Source: Urechis unicinctus (lineage: Eukaryota; Annelida; Polychaeta; Xenopneusta; Urechidae). From it: a stretch of DNA of 64,000 nt. Of the stretch, positions 21,063 through 33,029 are shown in pieces (the stretch's first letter is position 1; every line of letters begins with the position of its first letter). The position numbers and the translations under genes are program-made. The DNA is taken from positions 15,114,649 through 15,178,648 of the forward strand of contig CM067344.1 of NCBI GenBank assembly GCA_034190875.2, written 5' to 3'. The notes beneath the pieces were generated by a model. It was not told the DNA's origin. It saw nothing but the letters and a program-made list of their open reading frames with translations, and searched no databases.

Positions 21063-24000
21063 TTAAAATGCAGCAAACTCCACGCCTGACACGGTAGCCT
21101 GTGATGACTGCCCAGGGCCTCTCCGGGCAGCTCGGCGTGTACCAGAACGAATGTGTTTTTTATCTGTGCCTGATGATAGTTGATTATTCTGGGGACAAAA
21201 ACAATTTCTGTTGAAAAGAGCAGTCATATTGTATTTTAATACGGAAGTTATATGGTAAAATGATGAAAGATGAAAATGTTGGCGTTTTTCCCTGAAAGGA
21301 CGGACCGCCTTGACTCACATCTCTGCTCCTCCACTCCACCTCCTTCTTGTCTTTCTTCTCACGTCGCCAGTCCTGCATCACAGCATCACAGTATGGGTTA
21401 CATCATTACAGGGAGATACAGGTTGCTATATTTGTAACACCATCAACGTGCTTACAGACTTGCCAAGCCAGATTCAATACTCTCTACAACCTTTCTGTTA
21501 GAATTCCCAATAAACTATGTTATCATGACAGGCTGGTTTAGCTCTCAACAGGGTGGCCTTATAGCATGGTTGGATTATATAATTTGAGGTTTGCATCTAC
21601 AAATTAAGTTGAGCAATTTAGCAGCAGTCATTAAACTAAGTTTCTTTGCAAATTAATTCTTAAACAATTAAAGCATCAGATTATTGTATCAAACAAATGA
21701 TATACAGGCTTATAAATCATCACTCACAATGATAAAAACAATGGCTGCCAATGGAACATATATTATCAGAGAGATGAATAATGTTGCCATGACAACATTA
21801 TTTTTCAATCCAACCACTGAAACAAACAAACAAACTATTTTTTGAGTAACCATGACTTGTTGCACTGCATCAATATGACTTGATAAAAAACAGATATGTA
21901 TTATTAAGTCAATAAAATGGTATTCTTGCATGAGTTGATCAGAATAATTCATGGTACGCACATAAAGAGTCAAAAGTAAGGTCTTCCACAATAGACCAAA
22001 CTCTGTTATTGGTATTTCGAATAGATTTCTTGCATTCCCCCTGAAAATAAATAACTCTCTCTGAGGAACATGCTAACAGGGCAATGAGCTAGATAAGCAA
22101 ATTGGTCACAATCATCTCCGTTCGAATTTCACTTCATTGAAAAACAAACAAATATTATTATTTGCTCTGCCATCACAACTTACATTTTCACATGCCCCTA
22201 TAGTACAGGACTTGCCATCAGACAAATCGATTGCTGGTTGACCGGATGAAGCGCCATAAACCTCACATGGATTGCCATCTGACTTGCAGCAAACTTTACA
22301 TGAATCTGCTTCTGTTAAACACAAGGGCGTGAGTATTGAATATCATTAACATGTAAACAGGGCCAGTGGCCAAGGGGCTAGGGGACCTTGACCGTGGCCA
22401 AGGGGCTAAGGGACCTTCACTAAGCTACTATAGTTAGGTCATTTGACAACCAACAATTAATCAGTTCCATCTGATAATATTTCAGTTACAAGTCCAAAAG
22501 TGCACACAACTTGACCCATTCCCTGAGTGTAAGTACTGGTACTTTAGATGGTGGTGGTTTTCTTGGATTGAAAATGCCTCCATTTAATAAGTTACTAATT
22601 CTCAAGAGACTATGGTGACAAAGAAATAAATGGTTTCATTACCTTCAGAGCATATGCAGGATGTGAGGTCATTAGCCTCACAGAAGGCAAAGCATGTTCC
22701 ATTTCTACATTCTCCTCTGAAGACAGACAGCATTTAATTTAGACAGAGCAAGATATAATATCCTGGAATTTGAGAAAAACCAACATGTTAATTAACAGAT
22801 ACAGGCCCTGTTGAACATCCTAACAAATATAATGTCTTTTCGAGGCTATACAACAATGCAAATGACCAAGCAACAATTGACATTACAATCTCTTTCCGCA
22901 TTTTGCCTTGTTATTATCTCTCTCCTAACCCCATTCATCTGTTACCTAAATAAACAAGATCAGTAATGTGCTGTGATGGGTGGTGGAGGAGCGACTAGTA
23001 TACGTAGCCCAACAGACCAACACTCCACATGGTTCAAAAGAGCTATGTATACGTGGTTAAACGGTGGTTTGGAAATGATGTCAGGAATATGAACGTTAAA
23101 ATTGATTCCAGTGCCAAATGGGTTGTAATGTCAATGATATAAATTATCTATTAATCTGATGATTGATCATTGACCAATTAAAATATTTTTTTTCTTCATA
23201 ATAACTCTCAGCAAGTGCTCGATTAGAACGGCATAAGATCCTCCTTTCTCCAACCTGGGCTGTCACACTTAAGCCACCTTGATCCATTACTATTCCCTAT
23301 TCATCTACATGCATTATGTTCTGGTCTTGCTGCATACCCTTACAATAAGATCCTCTTTAGGAGGTGACTGCAGCTAGTTGCGTTAAACCTTGATACACAT
23401 GAATAATGTGACGGCAATGGAGGCAACGTGAAAAAGGGCTTCAGAGAGCGGGAAGATGCTATGGCTTATCGTATGTTATTGGTCCAGGCGGGTCACCTTG
23501 GATCTATGTGATGTTATACATGTATATAGGAGGGAGACAAGGGAGGGTACCCAACCTTCGCATAAATCGGGTTACATTCACAAGTAACGTGTCTTTATGT
23601 AATTGTACAGCCCTTCCCTTCTCCACTTTACCTCACCTTGGCATGCACGGTACTTGTTGAACAACATATCTACCTGGTTCATCTCTCACCCCATTCCTAC
23701 CCCTTCTATATCCCCATCTACCCCCTATGACCTCTTTGCAGTGCCCCGACCACCTGATAGCACACACTGCTCTACTGCATTTGACAGGTCAGTGGTCAGG
23801 GGAAACCTTGTCAACACCAAATAAACATCAAGGTAGTCGCTGATATGATATACACCAGTGAGACGATACATAAGTAAATACGATAATCAGGAAAACAATA
23901 TAACAGCAGTTGACTCACCCGTCTATACACGGTGATCCGTTAACTTTATAGGATTGCACGGGACATTCAGGACTTGAACCAGTGTAAGACGTTAAGGTTA

Positions 24001-27000
24001 CATCATGGATTAACCTTAAGGCAATTACCAAGACTCTCATTAAACTAAAAGCATGATTCATTAAAATTGATATTCCAAGGAGCATCACCTTAAGCCCTTG
24101 ATACAATATCAAAATACCGCCATGTCTTCAGCAAATGTTGATTCATAAAGAGCAAGGATATGTACAAGAAGCTGGTGCGTCACAAGTGATATTGTTTGCC
24201 TCACTCCCACTGCACGGTTCACCCCGCGGAATGTACTGACAGCCCGAACAGCACTTGGAATTCACGTCACTGAAATTAGAAATAAAAGGACATAGGTAAA
24301 TAAGAAGAAAGAAAATTTGACAAAATTTCTATCAGGAGCTTTGTAGTTGAGTTTAGGTGCCCAATGAGTGGTACGCAGGAGGTGCAAACACCACCACGCC
24401 AACATTGTATTACTACTATTTGGCCAATGAAACACTATTTCAGGGGTCTAACACTTTAATGCACCATAGATAAGTAAAATGAATTGTCATTACATCTGCC
24501 TCACAGCAAACGTGGTGATTGAATATTAGGGTACACCCAATGTTGGCTATCAAGACAGTAACACTCACTGAAACCACTAGTATTAATCAAGGGTTGACTA
24601 TCGCACTGCATCGCTTCACTACCAGGCTCAGATCTCTCGCTGAGGTTTTAGATTTTGTTATCACTCTAATAATAGTCTCTAAGCACCTGTTTGACTAGAT
24701 ATTACTGTGGAAAGCATTTCGAATCCTATCCAATCAACAATGAACAAGCATAGTTTAAAACATCAAACTAGATATCAGTTATTCAATTTTCATTTTCCTA
24801 ACAGGATCAGGGTTACATCATATCTATAAAGATATACTAAAATTTATATTTCTGCTTGACGGAAATCGTTTTATAAACACTGATCTTGCTCCATCTTTCT
24901 CTCACGTGAAAAGGAAGAAAACAATGACAGCAAGTACTGACAAAAGAAACTTGATAGTTGGAATCACTGTCTGCTATAACTAATGGTTGTCAGAGATTGT
25001 CATTGATGCATTGCATCAGGAAGGTCACCATCGCAGTGCATCAATGTTTCCATCTATTATTACACCCTTATTGAACATGTAGGTCTCAACATTTAATTTT
25101 TCAGAAAGTTTGAAGTAAACCTGCATACAATTTCATGAGAATGTGTGCATTCCACAGATATGTTCCCAATGAGAAATATTTTGCCCTTCAATGACTATTC
25201 CAAACAAATCTGTATCTTAGTAAAGATACAAGCTTACATTAAAGGATTTCTTTGACAAATTTTGAAATTAAAGATTTGTACATATGGATGGCAGTTGTAG
25301 ATTTATTATTTATTGGATTTATATAGGTAAATTGCAGTTAAAAAAGCTCAAGTTTTGATTGGAGGTGTTGATAGATATATAATGATGGTTTCCCAAAAAA
25401 CACCAATGAAAGTTACTGGCACAATTTATATCCAGTTTGACAAAACCTGTGGCATTTACCAGTTCAACTGACCTGCACACAGCAGGATCTTTGAACATAC
25501 AATTCTCGTCACAGCATGCGTCATTGCCTTGAGCACCAAGAGTCCCTGCATCACATTCTTCACCTTCCTCTACATTCTGGTTGCCACAATATGAAGAACT
25601 TTTTTCTGTCCACACAATATCCATCATCTTGGATGAGGTCACATTTATTGACTGATTGAACAATGTTTGACTAATCCATAGATCAATTTTCATATTTAAT
25701 AATTACAATGCAGAGACTGTAGAACATGATAGAGGCCTCTGTTACCATCATAACTTTGAAAGGGACCAGGCTTATTTGGGGTTAAAAGGGGAGCGGGGAG
25801 GTCTGAGCTGCCATATCACATCCAGAAATTTTTTTTACCTGTGAAGCATATCAGAGATTTTGCCTTCAGTACCTCCAGTATACTGCGTTTGGAGCAGGGG
25901 GAGAAATCCTGCACATGGAAAACAAATGATTACATGTTAAACACTATATGTTGCCTCATGCTAGATATATATAGTCAACCATTCAAGTTCCTCTAGCTTT
26001 TAAAGTATCATCCTTAATACAAAAAGTATGATCATACTCAGCATAAAACAGTATATTGTGGTAAAATACGACTCTCTTCCAGTCTTAACAACATATGCCA
26101 GTCTAGAACCTTGGCTTACATCGTTGTTGGAGGCATAGCCAGACACAGAGTAAGTATACATGAGGTATTTGCCATCACTGCCAGGACTGCATTCAGAGGA
26201 ATCCGGGTCATGGCTTGAGCCCCAGTTGTGTCCTGAAAGACCAGGTTGAGATGGAAAATCAACTCAACCAAATCATGTCATCCAAATCACCTCATCCAAA
26301 TCATGTCATCCAAATCACCTCATCCAAATCACCTCATCCAAATCATGTTCTAAATTGTTCCAAATCATATATATCCAAATTATCCAAATCAGTTAAAATC
26401 ATATCCTGCGTCCAAATCACCTGTCCAAATCATGCAAATGTAAAATCATGTCTTCAAATAGCAAGTTCTCTGTTAAGAATAATAGCAGTTAACATATAGC
26501 TTGCGTTTAAGTAAAAGCATGTAATGTCTTACCAAATTCTGTTAAGAAGATAGCAATGATGACAGCACCGAACACAGAACAAAACAGATTTTGACAAGTG
26601 GGAACTGATACAATATCTTAAAATAATTTAGACGGAAAATGGGCAACCCATACCGTGTGCTGTAACAAGGTCTGATTCCTGTGTTAGTAAACGGTTGCCA
26701 GCTTTGTTTGACAAGCTGGTCCAAGCGGTATTGTAGTACATCCCTCCAGCCACTGCATACATCATGATCATACCACACACGTTATCACCATCAATGGGCA
26801 TATTGGAACAGTGGCACATGAGGATAATTGAGGTTAGTCCTCAAGAGTCATTGTTTATTTAGGGAAAGCATGTAGCTTACATTATGGTAAGCTTGACACA
26901 CAGCTCACAATTGTTCCATCATTTGGAAAACCATACTACCACAAAGCTCACCTGGCGAGCATATTCCACCTGCTTGATTCGTTTGCTTTGATGCCACCCA

Positions 27001-30000
27001 ACCGAGACCCAGAACACCATCGCTGAAGGCAAGGTTTGTGAACAGGTGAGCCAGACAGTAGCCTCTCCAGTTCTCCTTGCTGAATGCCTTGATAGTAATA
27101 CGATTCAAACAAACATTATATTCCCTATCCAGCAACCTTGCCTAAATACCACAATCTGCACTAGCATAAATACAGAGATCATTTTGAACTAGTTGGGGTC
27201 ATTTCAATTAGATCTGGGATCAGAGACTGTCATTTCAATTAGATCTGGGATCAGAGACTGTCATTTCAATTAGATCTGGGATCAGAGACGGTTATTCCAA
27301 TTTGAGCCAGTGGCATAGGCTGTCATTTTAATAAGATTGCAAATCTCAGACTGCTCTTTCAATTGAATCCTGAGGTCACAGACTGTCCAGGTCACATACT
27401 CTTACTACAAATCCACACATGCTGTTACTTACAGTCAGGAGAGGGGTGGTTTCCCATGAGCTCTGTTGAGCATTATATCCAGTGGTTGGACCTTCATTAA
27501 TGATCAGCTGACAACACAAACATGTTTGGACTTTCATTAATGATCAGCTGGCAACACAAACATGTTTGGACTTTCATTAATGATCAGCTGACAACACAAA
27601 CATGTTTGGACTTTCATTAATGATCAGCTGGAAATACAAACATGTTTGGCCTTTCATAAATGATCAGCTGGCAACAGAAACATGTTTGTTCCATGAAATA
27701 CATGGAAATTATTTTTGTAAGCACCTGCAATGAAGTGGCTCGTTCTATATGATGAACCAATTTAGTTACATACCCCTTTCAACTCAAAACCCAGATCGTT
27801 GTAGTTATCTCCGAAGTCTGTTTTCCTGTAGATTGCATCAACACGAGCAAGTACTCCAATCTGGAATCATATCAAAAAAATTAAAAAACAAAGGGAAAAA
27901 GATGAATATATGTTGAATCTCTTAAATCAACAAGAAGAAAAAATAATAATACAAAACAGTATATCATTGAGGTCTCACCAGGTATTTGGCTGCGCCTACT
28001 AGATCCCCATCGCCAACATCTTCAAAGAAATGGTAATCGGCAACAAGCATGACTGGACATGTGTTGTATAACGTGGCTTGGCGCTTGTTGCGGTGACCTG
28101 ACAACAGAGGTCATGATAATATGAGCAGATGATTTGTTATTTGTATTCATTTTTAAAAAATAAAACAGAGAACAAAATTTGGATTCAAATGACATTTAAT
28201 CCAAAACTGACATCCTTGTGAAAGTTAAACAGTAAGCCCTCTACAACATATGACATGATGATATGATCAATGTTGAGACATACCGACAGAAGTGCAAGGG
28301 TATGATTAATATACAATAGCCTTAAATGTCTTATTCTTCAAAAACTCACAGGGAAATCACATGGATGTCATCTACTTACTGTGAACAGAGTCTGCATTAG
28401 ACTCGTCAACAGAATAAGACACTTCCTTATAAGCAGCCTCATCGTGGTCCGGGTGGACAAAGCCACAGAAACTCTCTCTGGAAGTAAAGCATATTTGATA
28501 AAAACCTCAACAGGGTGTGACACAGTATGACAAAGCAGGAAGTTAAGTGGCAAGAAAAAGACAGCATTACAAGGACATAGATATGGTGATAAAAAACCAA
28601 GGCTATTTACAGTGGTTGATTTCTAGTATGGCTTTAAGAATATCTTACCCAATATGACTCTCCGGGTGTAACTTTTTATCTCTCTTTAAATCCGAGGCTC
28701 TGTAAGCTATCATGGTATAGTCATCTGATTGTGGCAGATGTCTCCAAGATGGCTTTAAACATGCAAAATAAAATGTAATTTTTTTTAAAGTTATTAGGAT
28801 CGCCAAATGGTAATGTCATAACTTACAGTAAACATGATCGTGACATCGTTGGCTCAAAAACAATAATGCCATTTGTATACACAGTAATGTCATGATTACC
28901 GCTACACTGGATATTCATATACATAATGATTACCACTATACTGCATATACATAGTTATGTCATGATTACCACTATACTAGAAATGCCATGATTACCACTA
29001 TACTGCATATACATTAATGCCATGATTACCACTATACATATACATGTCATGGTTACCACTATACTGCATAGTCATATACATGTCATGATTACCACTATAC
29101 TGCATAGTCATATACATGTCATGATTACCACTATACTGCATAGTCATATACATGTCATGATTACCACTATACTGCATATACTGTAAAAGAATGTCATGAT
29201 TACCTCCAAACATAGACATATCATTATTACCTCTATACTGTATGTGTCATCACTGCACCAGATACTCGCCACCAGGTTGTTGTTTTCATAATAGGCTCTC
29301 ACCCTTGAGGATCGGGGTTCATCTGATCATCGTAAAAGTATCATACTCAACACCAAATGAACATTGTGGATCCACCAACAGATGTCTCCCAAGAAGGCAC
29401 AGTGATTCAAATAATCATGTTATTTGTATAATATTAACAAGAAATTCAGAGTTGTTCTATGACTGCTGATATGGCGAATATTGGACATACCAGCTACGAA
29501 ACCAGTGTAGAAGTCACTTGGATCTATGTGTATATCAGATGATGACAAATTGTGATGACGAACAGAAGCCTTAAAATCACGTGCAAACAAATTTCTCTGC
29601 TTCTGCAGGTGGATCTTGAATTTTCTACAACAGCACATTATTACTAGCATTCAAAGAATATCAGTTACATCTTGTTCACAATATACTTTGTCTGTGTCAA
29701 CAAAATTTTACACCAAAGAGTGAAACAGGAATCTTAAGTAAAGCAAGATGAAAGTCCATTTTGCATTCTGATTTTATCTGAACAGCTACAGGATATGTCG
29801 ATTTATAAATTTTGTTGATGACATACAGTACCTTCCTAAAACAGTGAATGAAACGATCCTCTGATTGGAATAGGATTCATGTAGCTGAGACATACTTCTC
29901 TTCTGTACATGATGATGCTCAAGGTCACTGTAGTGCAATGTGTCAAAGGTTTTCAGTCTATTTGACATATTCCCTGTAACATAAAACATGGTGACTTCAT

Positions 30001-31836
30001 GAAATTTCATGATTGTGTGGGATAAATAGGGAACATGAGGGGGGGGGGGTGTCGTTGAGGGGGGTGGGGGTGTCAGGGCCAGAATTGTTGGGGGTGAGGG
30101 GTGGTCGGTTTGGTTCTCTATTATGTCAGTACTACGGGTTGAGTGGTGTTTTTGTTCTCTCAAGATTATTTTTTTATATGGTATCATTTTGCAATTATTT
30201 ATAGACAAGTATGAATTTGTTCTTGCAATATTTCAGCTTTGAATTGCATTTCCACATTCTACTAAAACGCCCATTTGCATCTGGAAGCTCAAAGGAAGAT
30301 ATTCTGAAGGTCTATTGTAGCAATTATTATTTGGTATTTGGGTGCTTCGCGACCTGTGGTGCGGCAATCCAAAACACACACTTTAGGTTGTTGATGAAGG
30401 AACACGAACTCAAGGTGTAGGGTTAAGAAGAACTTGAACTTTATTACTTGGTTTTTTAATTCAAGATGAAGCTTTGCCTAAATGCTTGGAGGTATGTCAT
30501 TCATGGATCTGGGAAGCTGAGGTTTATTATTCATATCAGCTGTAGGGGGTTACTTCATAAAACTGATGACTGAGAGTGTACGTTATGATATTTGGCTGAG
30601 AAACAATTCTGAATTCTCCTGAGCTGGAATGTTTCCTGGAATCTAATTTGAAACAACTTCTGACAGCATGTGTTCACCCCATGCATAGAAATTATCAAAG
30701 GAAACACAGATTTCTTTCTAACAAGGTCAGAAACTCAAGAGCGCGCTGGACGGTATATATTAATATTACCCTCAGATCCGGGGCTAGCATAGAGCTATCC
30801 CTGGTCGGACAGCAGTATACATATTTACCGTCCTGTGCAAGTCACAACCGTCGTACAGTGCGATTTACATTTCAATTGTCTGCACCTTGTCATCAATGTA
30901 ATATTTTTGTCGAGAATTGAAATAAATATCTTTTAAACGACACTATTTTGATTATCCACTATCTCATGATTATTTATCAATTGTCACATAAACTTTGAGG
31001 ATCAAAATTTTCATTCGTGGCAACCCCGTCTTGGAAATATGACGTCACATTAAGCAGTTGCGAAGAACCCTGTCGGCACAATTTTAAGAATTGATGTCCA
31101 ACATGGCTACCGTGCGAATCGAAAATGAGACTGATATCACAGCGAATTATCTAGAGGTAGCAGCGTGTTGTGTCTGAGGGTTGAGGTCGAGTGGAGGAGC
31201 CAGCAAGCAACTAGCCCTTTTAATTGGGCGCGCGTCTACGGGTGATGGACGATGAAAATTGGTCAGAGATGATATAATACTGTTTCATGCTGCAGTTGTG
31301 AATATTACCATGGCTTATATTGGTTCGGCTTTAGGTTGGATTGTGGGTATCGGCCATGTTTCACGACGTGCCGCACTTCGTGTAGAAACTTAGCAATAAT
31401 ACCATACTGTAGTAATAGAAACAGTCCTCATGTAATTTTGTGATATAATCTTTCATTTTGTTATAAATTTTATGGCCTAGAGGGCTCTTGTAAGTTTTTA
31501 GGGAGTTCATCTGTCATTTTGACTTCGGAAGCTTAGAAATTTCGCAGGCGGCTCTTAGCCTCTACAGCGCGGATGTGAGAGATCTAAAGTAGTAAATAGC
31601 ACAGACGCTGTCAGAGGCGAAGTTTCTTTGCCAATACTCTTTGCTATTGGCTATACTATAGTATAGGCTATACTAACAGTAACACTGCCACTGGTATATA
31701 ACACTAACAGTATAATATACACTTATTATACAGGTGGTTTGTTGTGCGTAAACTCAGAAAGAACCGTCTTACCAGCAATGCAAGGGTAACCAATTATGGT
31801 CACCAATGCTAAGAATCCGATCTTGACTGAGATCAT
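21063..31836 (-). CDS. ADAM17-like membrane metalloprotease, about 22 exons, catalytic Glu replaced
   Basis: Exons (minus): 31773-31836, 29832-29973, 29491-29624, 29231-29322, 28649-28752, 28380-28477, 27979-28097, 27774-27860, 27433-27507, 26952-27087, 26648-26752, 26120-26232, 25839-25908, 25473-25605, 24166-24269, about 23919-23972, 22643-22716, 22184-22311, 21962-22040, 21728-21816, 21319-21372, 21063-21188. All join in phase except 24166/23972, which needs cDNA. About 726 residues: signal peptide ([19 protein letters not shown]), prodomain ending at a furin-like RNKR, protease domain (VADYHFF.., [18 protein letters not shown]), disintegrin ([15 protein letters not shown]), Cys-rich membrane-proximal domain ([13 protein letters not shown]), a juxtamembrane helix, one membrane span ([20 protein letters not shown]) and a basic tail. 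ADAM17 sheds TNF-type and EGF ligands. The zinc motif reads [12 protein letters not shown], lacking the catalytic Glu. Confidence 0.88.
22360..22415. repeat. Two-copy repeat, GTGGCCAAGGGGCTA unit
   Basis: GTGGCCAAGGGGCTA followed by GGGACCTT occurs twice in an ADAM17-like intron. The preceding TTGAATATCATTAACATGTA has a relative near 60393, where it is also followed by a GGGGGACCTTGACT segment, so this belongs to a dispersed repeat family. Confidence 0.6.
26250..26440. repeat. Degenerate tandem repeat, CCAAATCA-based
   Basis: Repeats of TCATCCAAATCACC / TCATCCAAATCATG with variable spacing, in the intron that follows the zinc-motif exons of the ADAM17-like gene. Confidence 0.75.
27197..27300. 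repeat. 31-bp tandem repeat, three copies and a relic
   Basis: Unit GTCATTTCAATTAGATCTGG plus GATCAGAGACT, three near-perfect copies, with decayed copies continuing towards 27380. Intronic in the ADAM17-like gene. Confidence 0.8.
27490..27690. repeat. 40-bp minisatellite overlapping an ADAM17-like splice acceptor
   Basis: Five copies of a unit containing CTTTCATTAATGATCAGCTG and ACAACACAAACATGTTTGGA. The first copy overlaps the 5' edge of exon 27433-27507, so on the minus strand each copy repeats the TTGTCAG acceptor and the first bases of the exon. Confidence 0.85.
28870..29225. repeat. Minisatellite, ATGATTACCACTATACTGCA unit
   Basis: About nine copies of variable length with ATGTCATGATTACCACTATA followed by CTGCATAGTCATATAC. 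It sits in the intron between two prodomain exons and ends a few bases before exon 29231-29322. Confidence 0.85.
29987..31772 (-). other. ADAM17-like intron 1
   Basis: 1.8-kb intron between the signal-peptide exon and the first prodomain exon. It contains a poly-G tract near 30040 and a 90-codon frame at 30648-30920 with no recognisable product. I see no conserved coding segment. Confidence 0.5.
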
Positions 31837-33029
31837 GCTGCCTTATTCACATAACATACAGGCAAAACGAATGTGAACAAGTACAGGCACTATGTTTATA
31901 CACTTCCTTCCGACATAGCAACTTGGTAATTCCGACAATACTCCCCAGGTGGCGCATACGGAGATGGGTTTTACTGTATTCGTCGAAATACAGTCGACAG
32001 TGCTGAAAGCGGGCTACTGCATATCCATTCATATAATATATGTATGACTTAACGTGTTTGGGAAGCTGGAAGTGTTAAAGGCTCTTTCAAAAGAAACGAT
32101 TTGCAACTGTGTAGGAAGGAATAGGCGGCACCACCAGCGCTAGAGTCTTGTTACGCGCCTCGTTTCTAGCCTATACAATGACGGCTTTTGTGTTTTAAAA
32201 AAACATACTTGCGCTCATAATACTGAAATATTATATCTTACTATTACGAAGTGTATAATTTGAAAGTAACAAAACAATTCAAGGCAGAGATGCAAATATT
32301 TTTTGGCCATCTTAAACAATGAATTTGATTCAATGGATGTCTCTCAATGGTAATTGATAAACTTAGAATTAGAGCTATTGAATAAGACACTTAGATGATT
32401 AAGCTTTTAATATACCGTACTCTACCCGAACTTCAGCGGTTTAAGCATAAAAGCATTATGTATGGTTGTTGCCATGTATCTGTGTGAGATTAAAGGTGTA
32501 CCTGGGCTGTGAAAATGCTGATAATTTATCCACCATGTTCATGAGTTGATCATTCATAAAGAAGTTCTACTGTCATCAAATTTTATTAATTTTATATATG
32601 GTGAATTGAATAATATGAACTTATCATATCAATCGATCTATTCAGCGTTTAATCGTTATGCGATATCAACACATTTAGAGCCGATGAGCTGTGGCTTTAC
32701 TCTCTATCTAAATAATCTAAACATACCCGGGCCATGAAACATAGGCAAGGACGTTTTCTGAGACGAGTGTCTTCGCCCTGGAGGTCATTCTCCTGAGCAG
32801 AGGATGATTACGTGGGTACGAGCAGCAAAGGTCGCCACGGATATTGCCTGGATGTGTCACGCCAAAAAGAAATCTATTCTTGGCTTACATTTTTAAAGAG
32901 TACTGTAAATAGTCGATCATAGTCGATCATGTGATGAGGGAGTCTTGTCATGTGATAGAGCGTTAACGATTGGATCTCAACTTTCCCACCAGATATCATC
33001 ACTGCTTTGTAGTTTCCAGGTTTTGCATT
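31837..33029. promoter_or_regulatory. Head-to-head intergenic region, ADAM17-like / SLC17
   Basis: 1.2 kb between divergent start codons, AT-rich, holding the 5' ends and promoters of both genes. No TATA box or known repeat was identified with confidence. Confidence 0.45.

Noticed and set aside
28870..29225. Regular repeats as a CRISPR array
   Set aside because: Units follow each other without unique spacers and lie in an intron of an animal gene.
30747..30800. Fifth hairpin-element copy
   Set aside because: Shares GGACGGTATATA and a closing GGGGCTA but lacks the CGTCGTGCACGGC arm.
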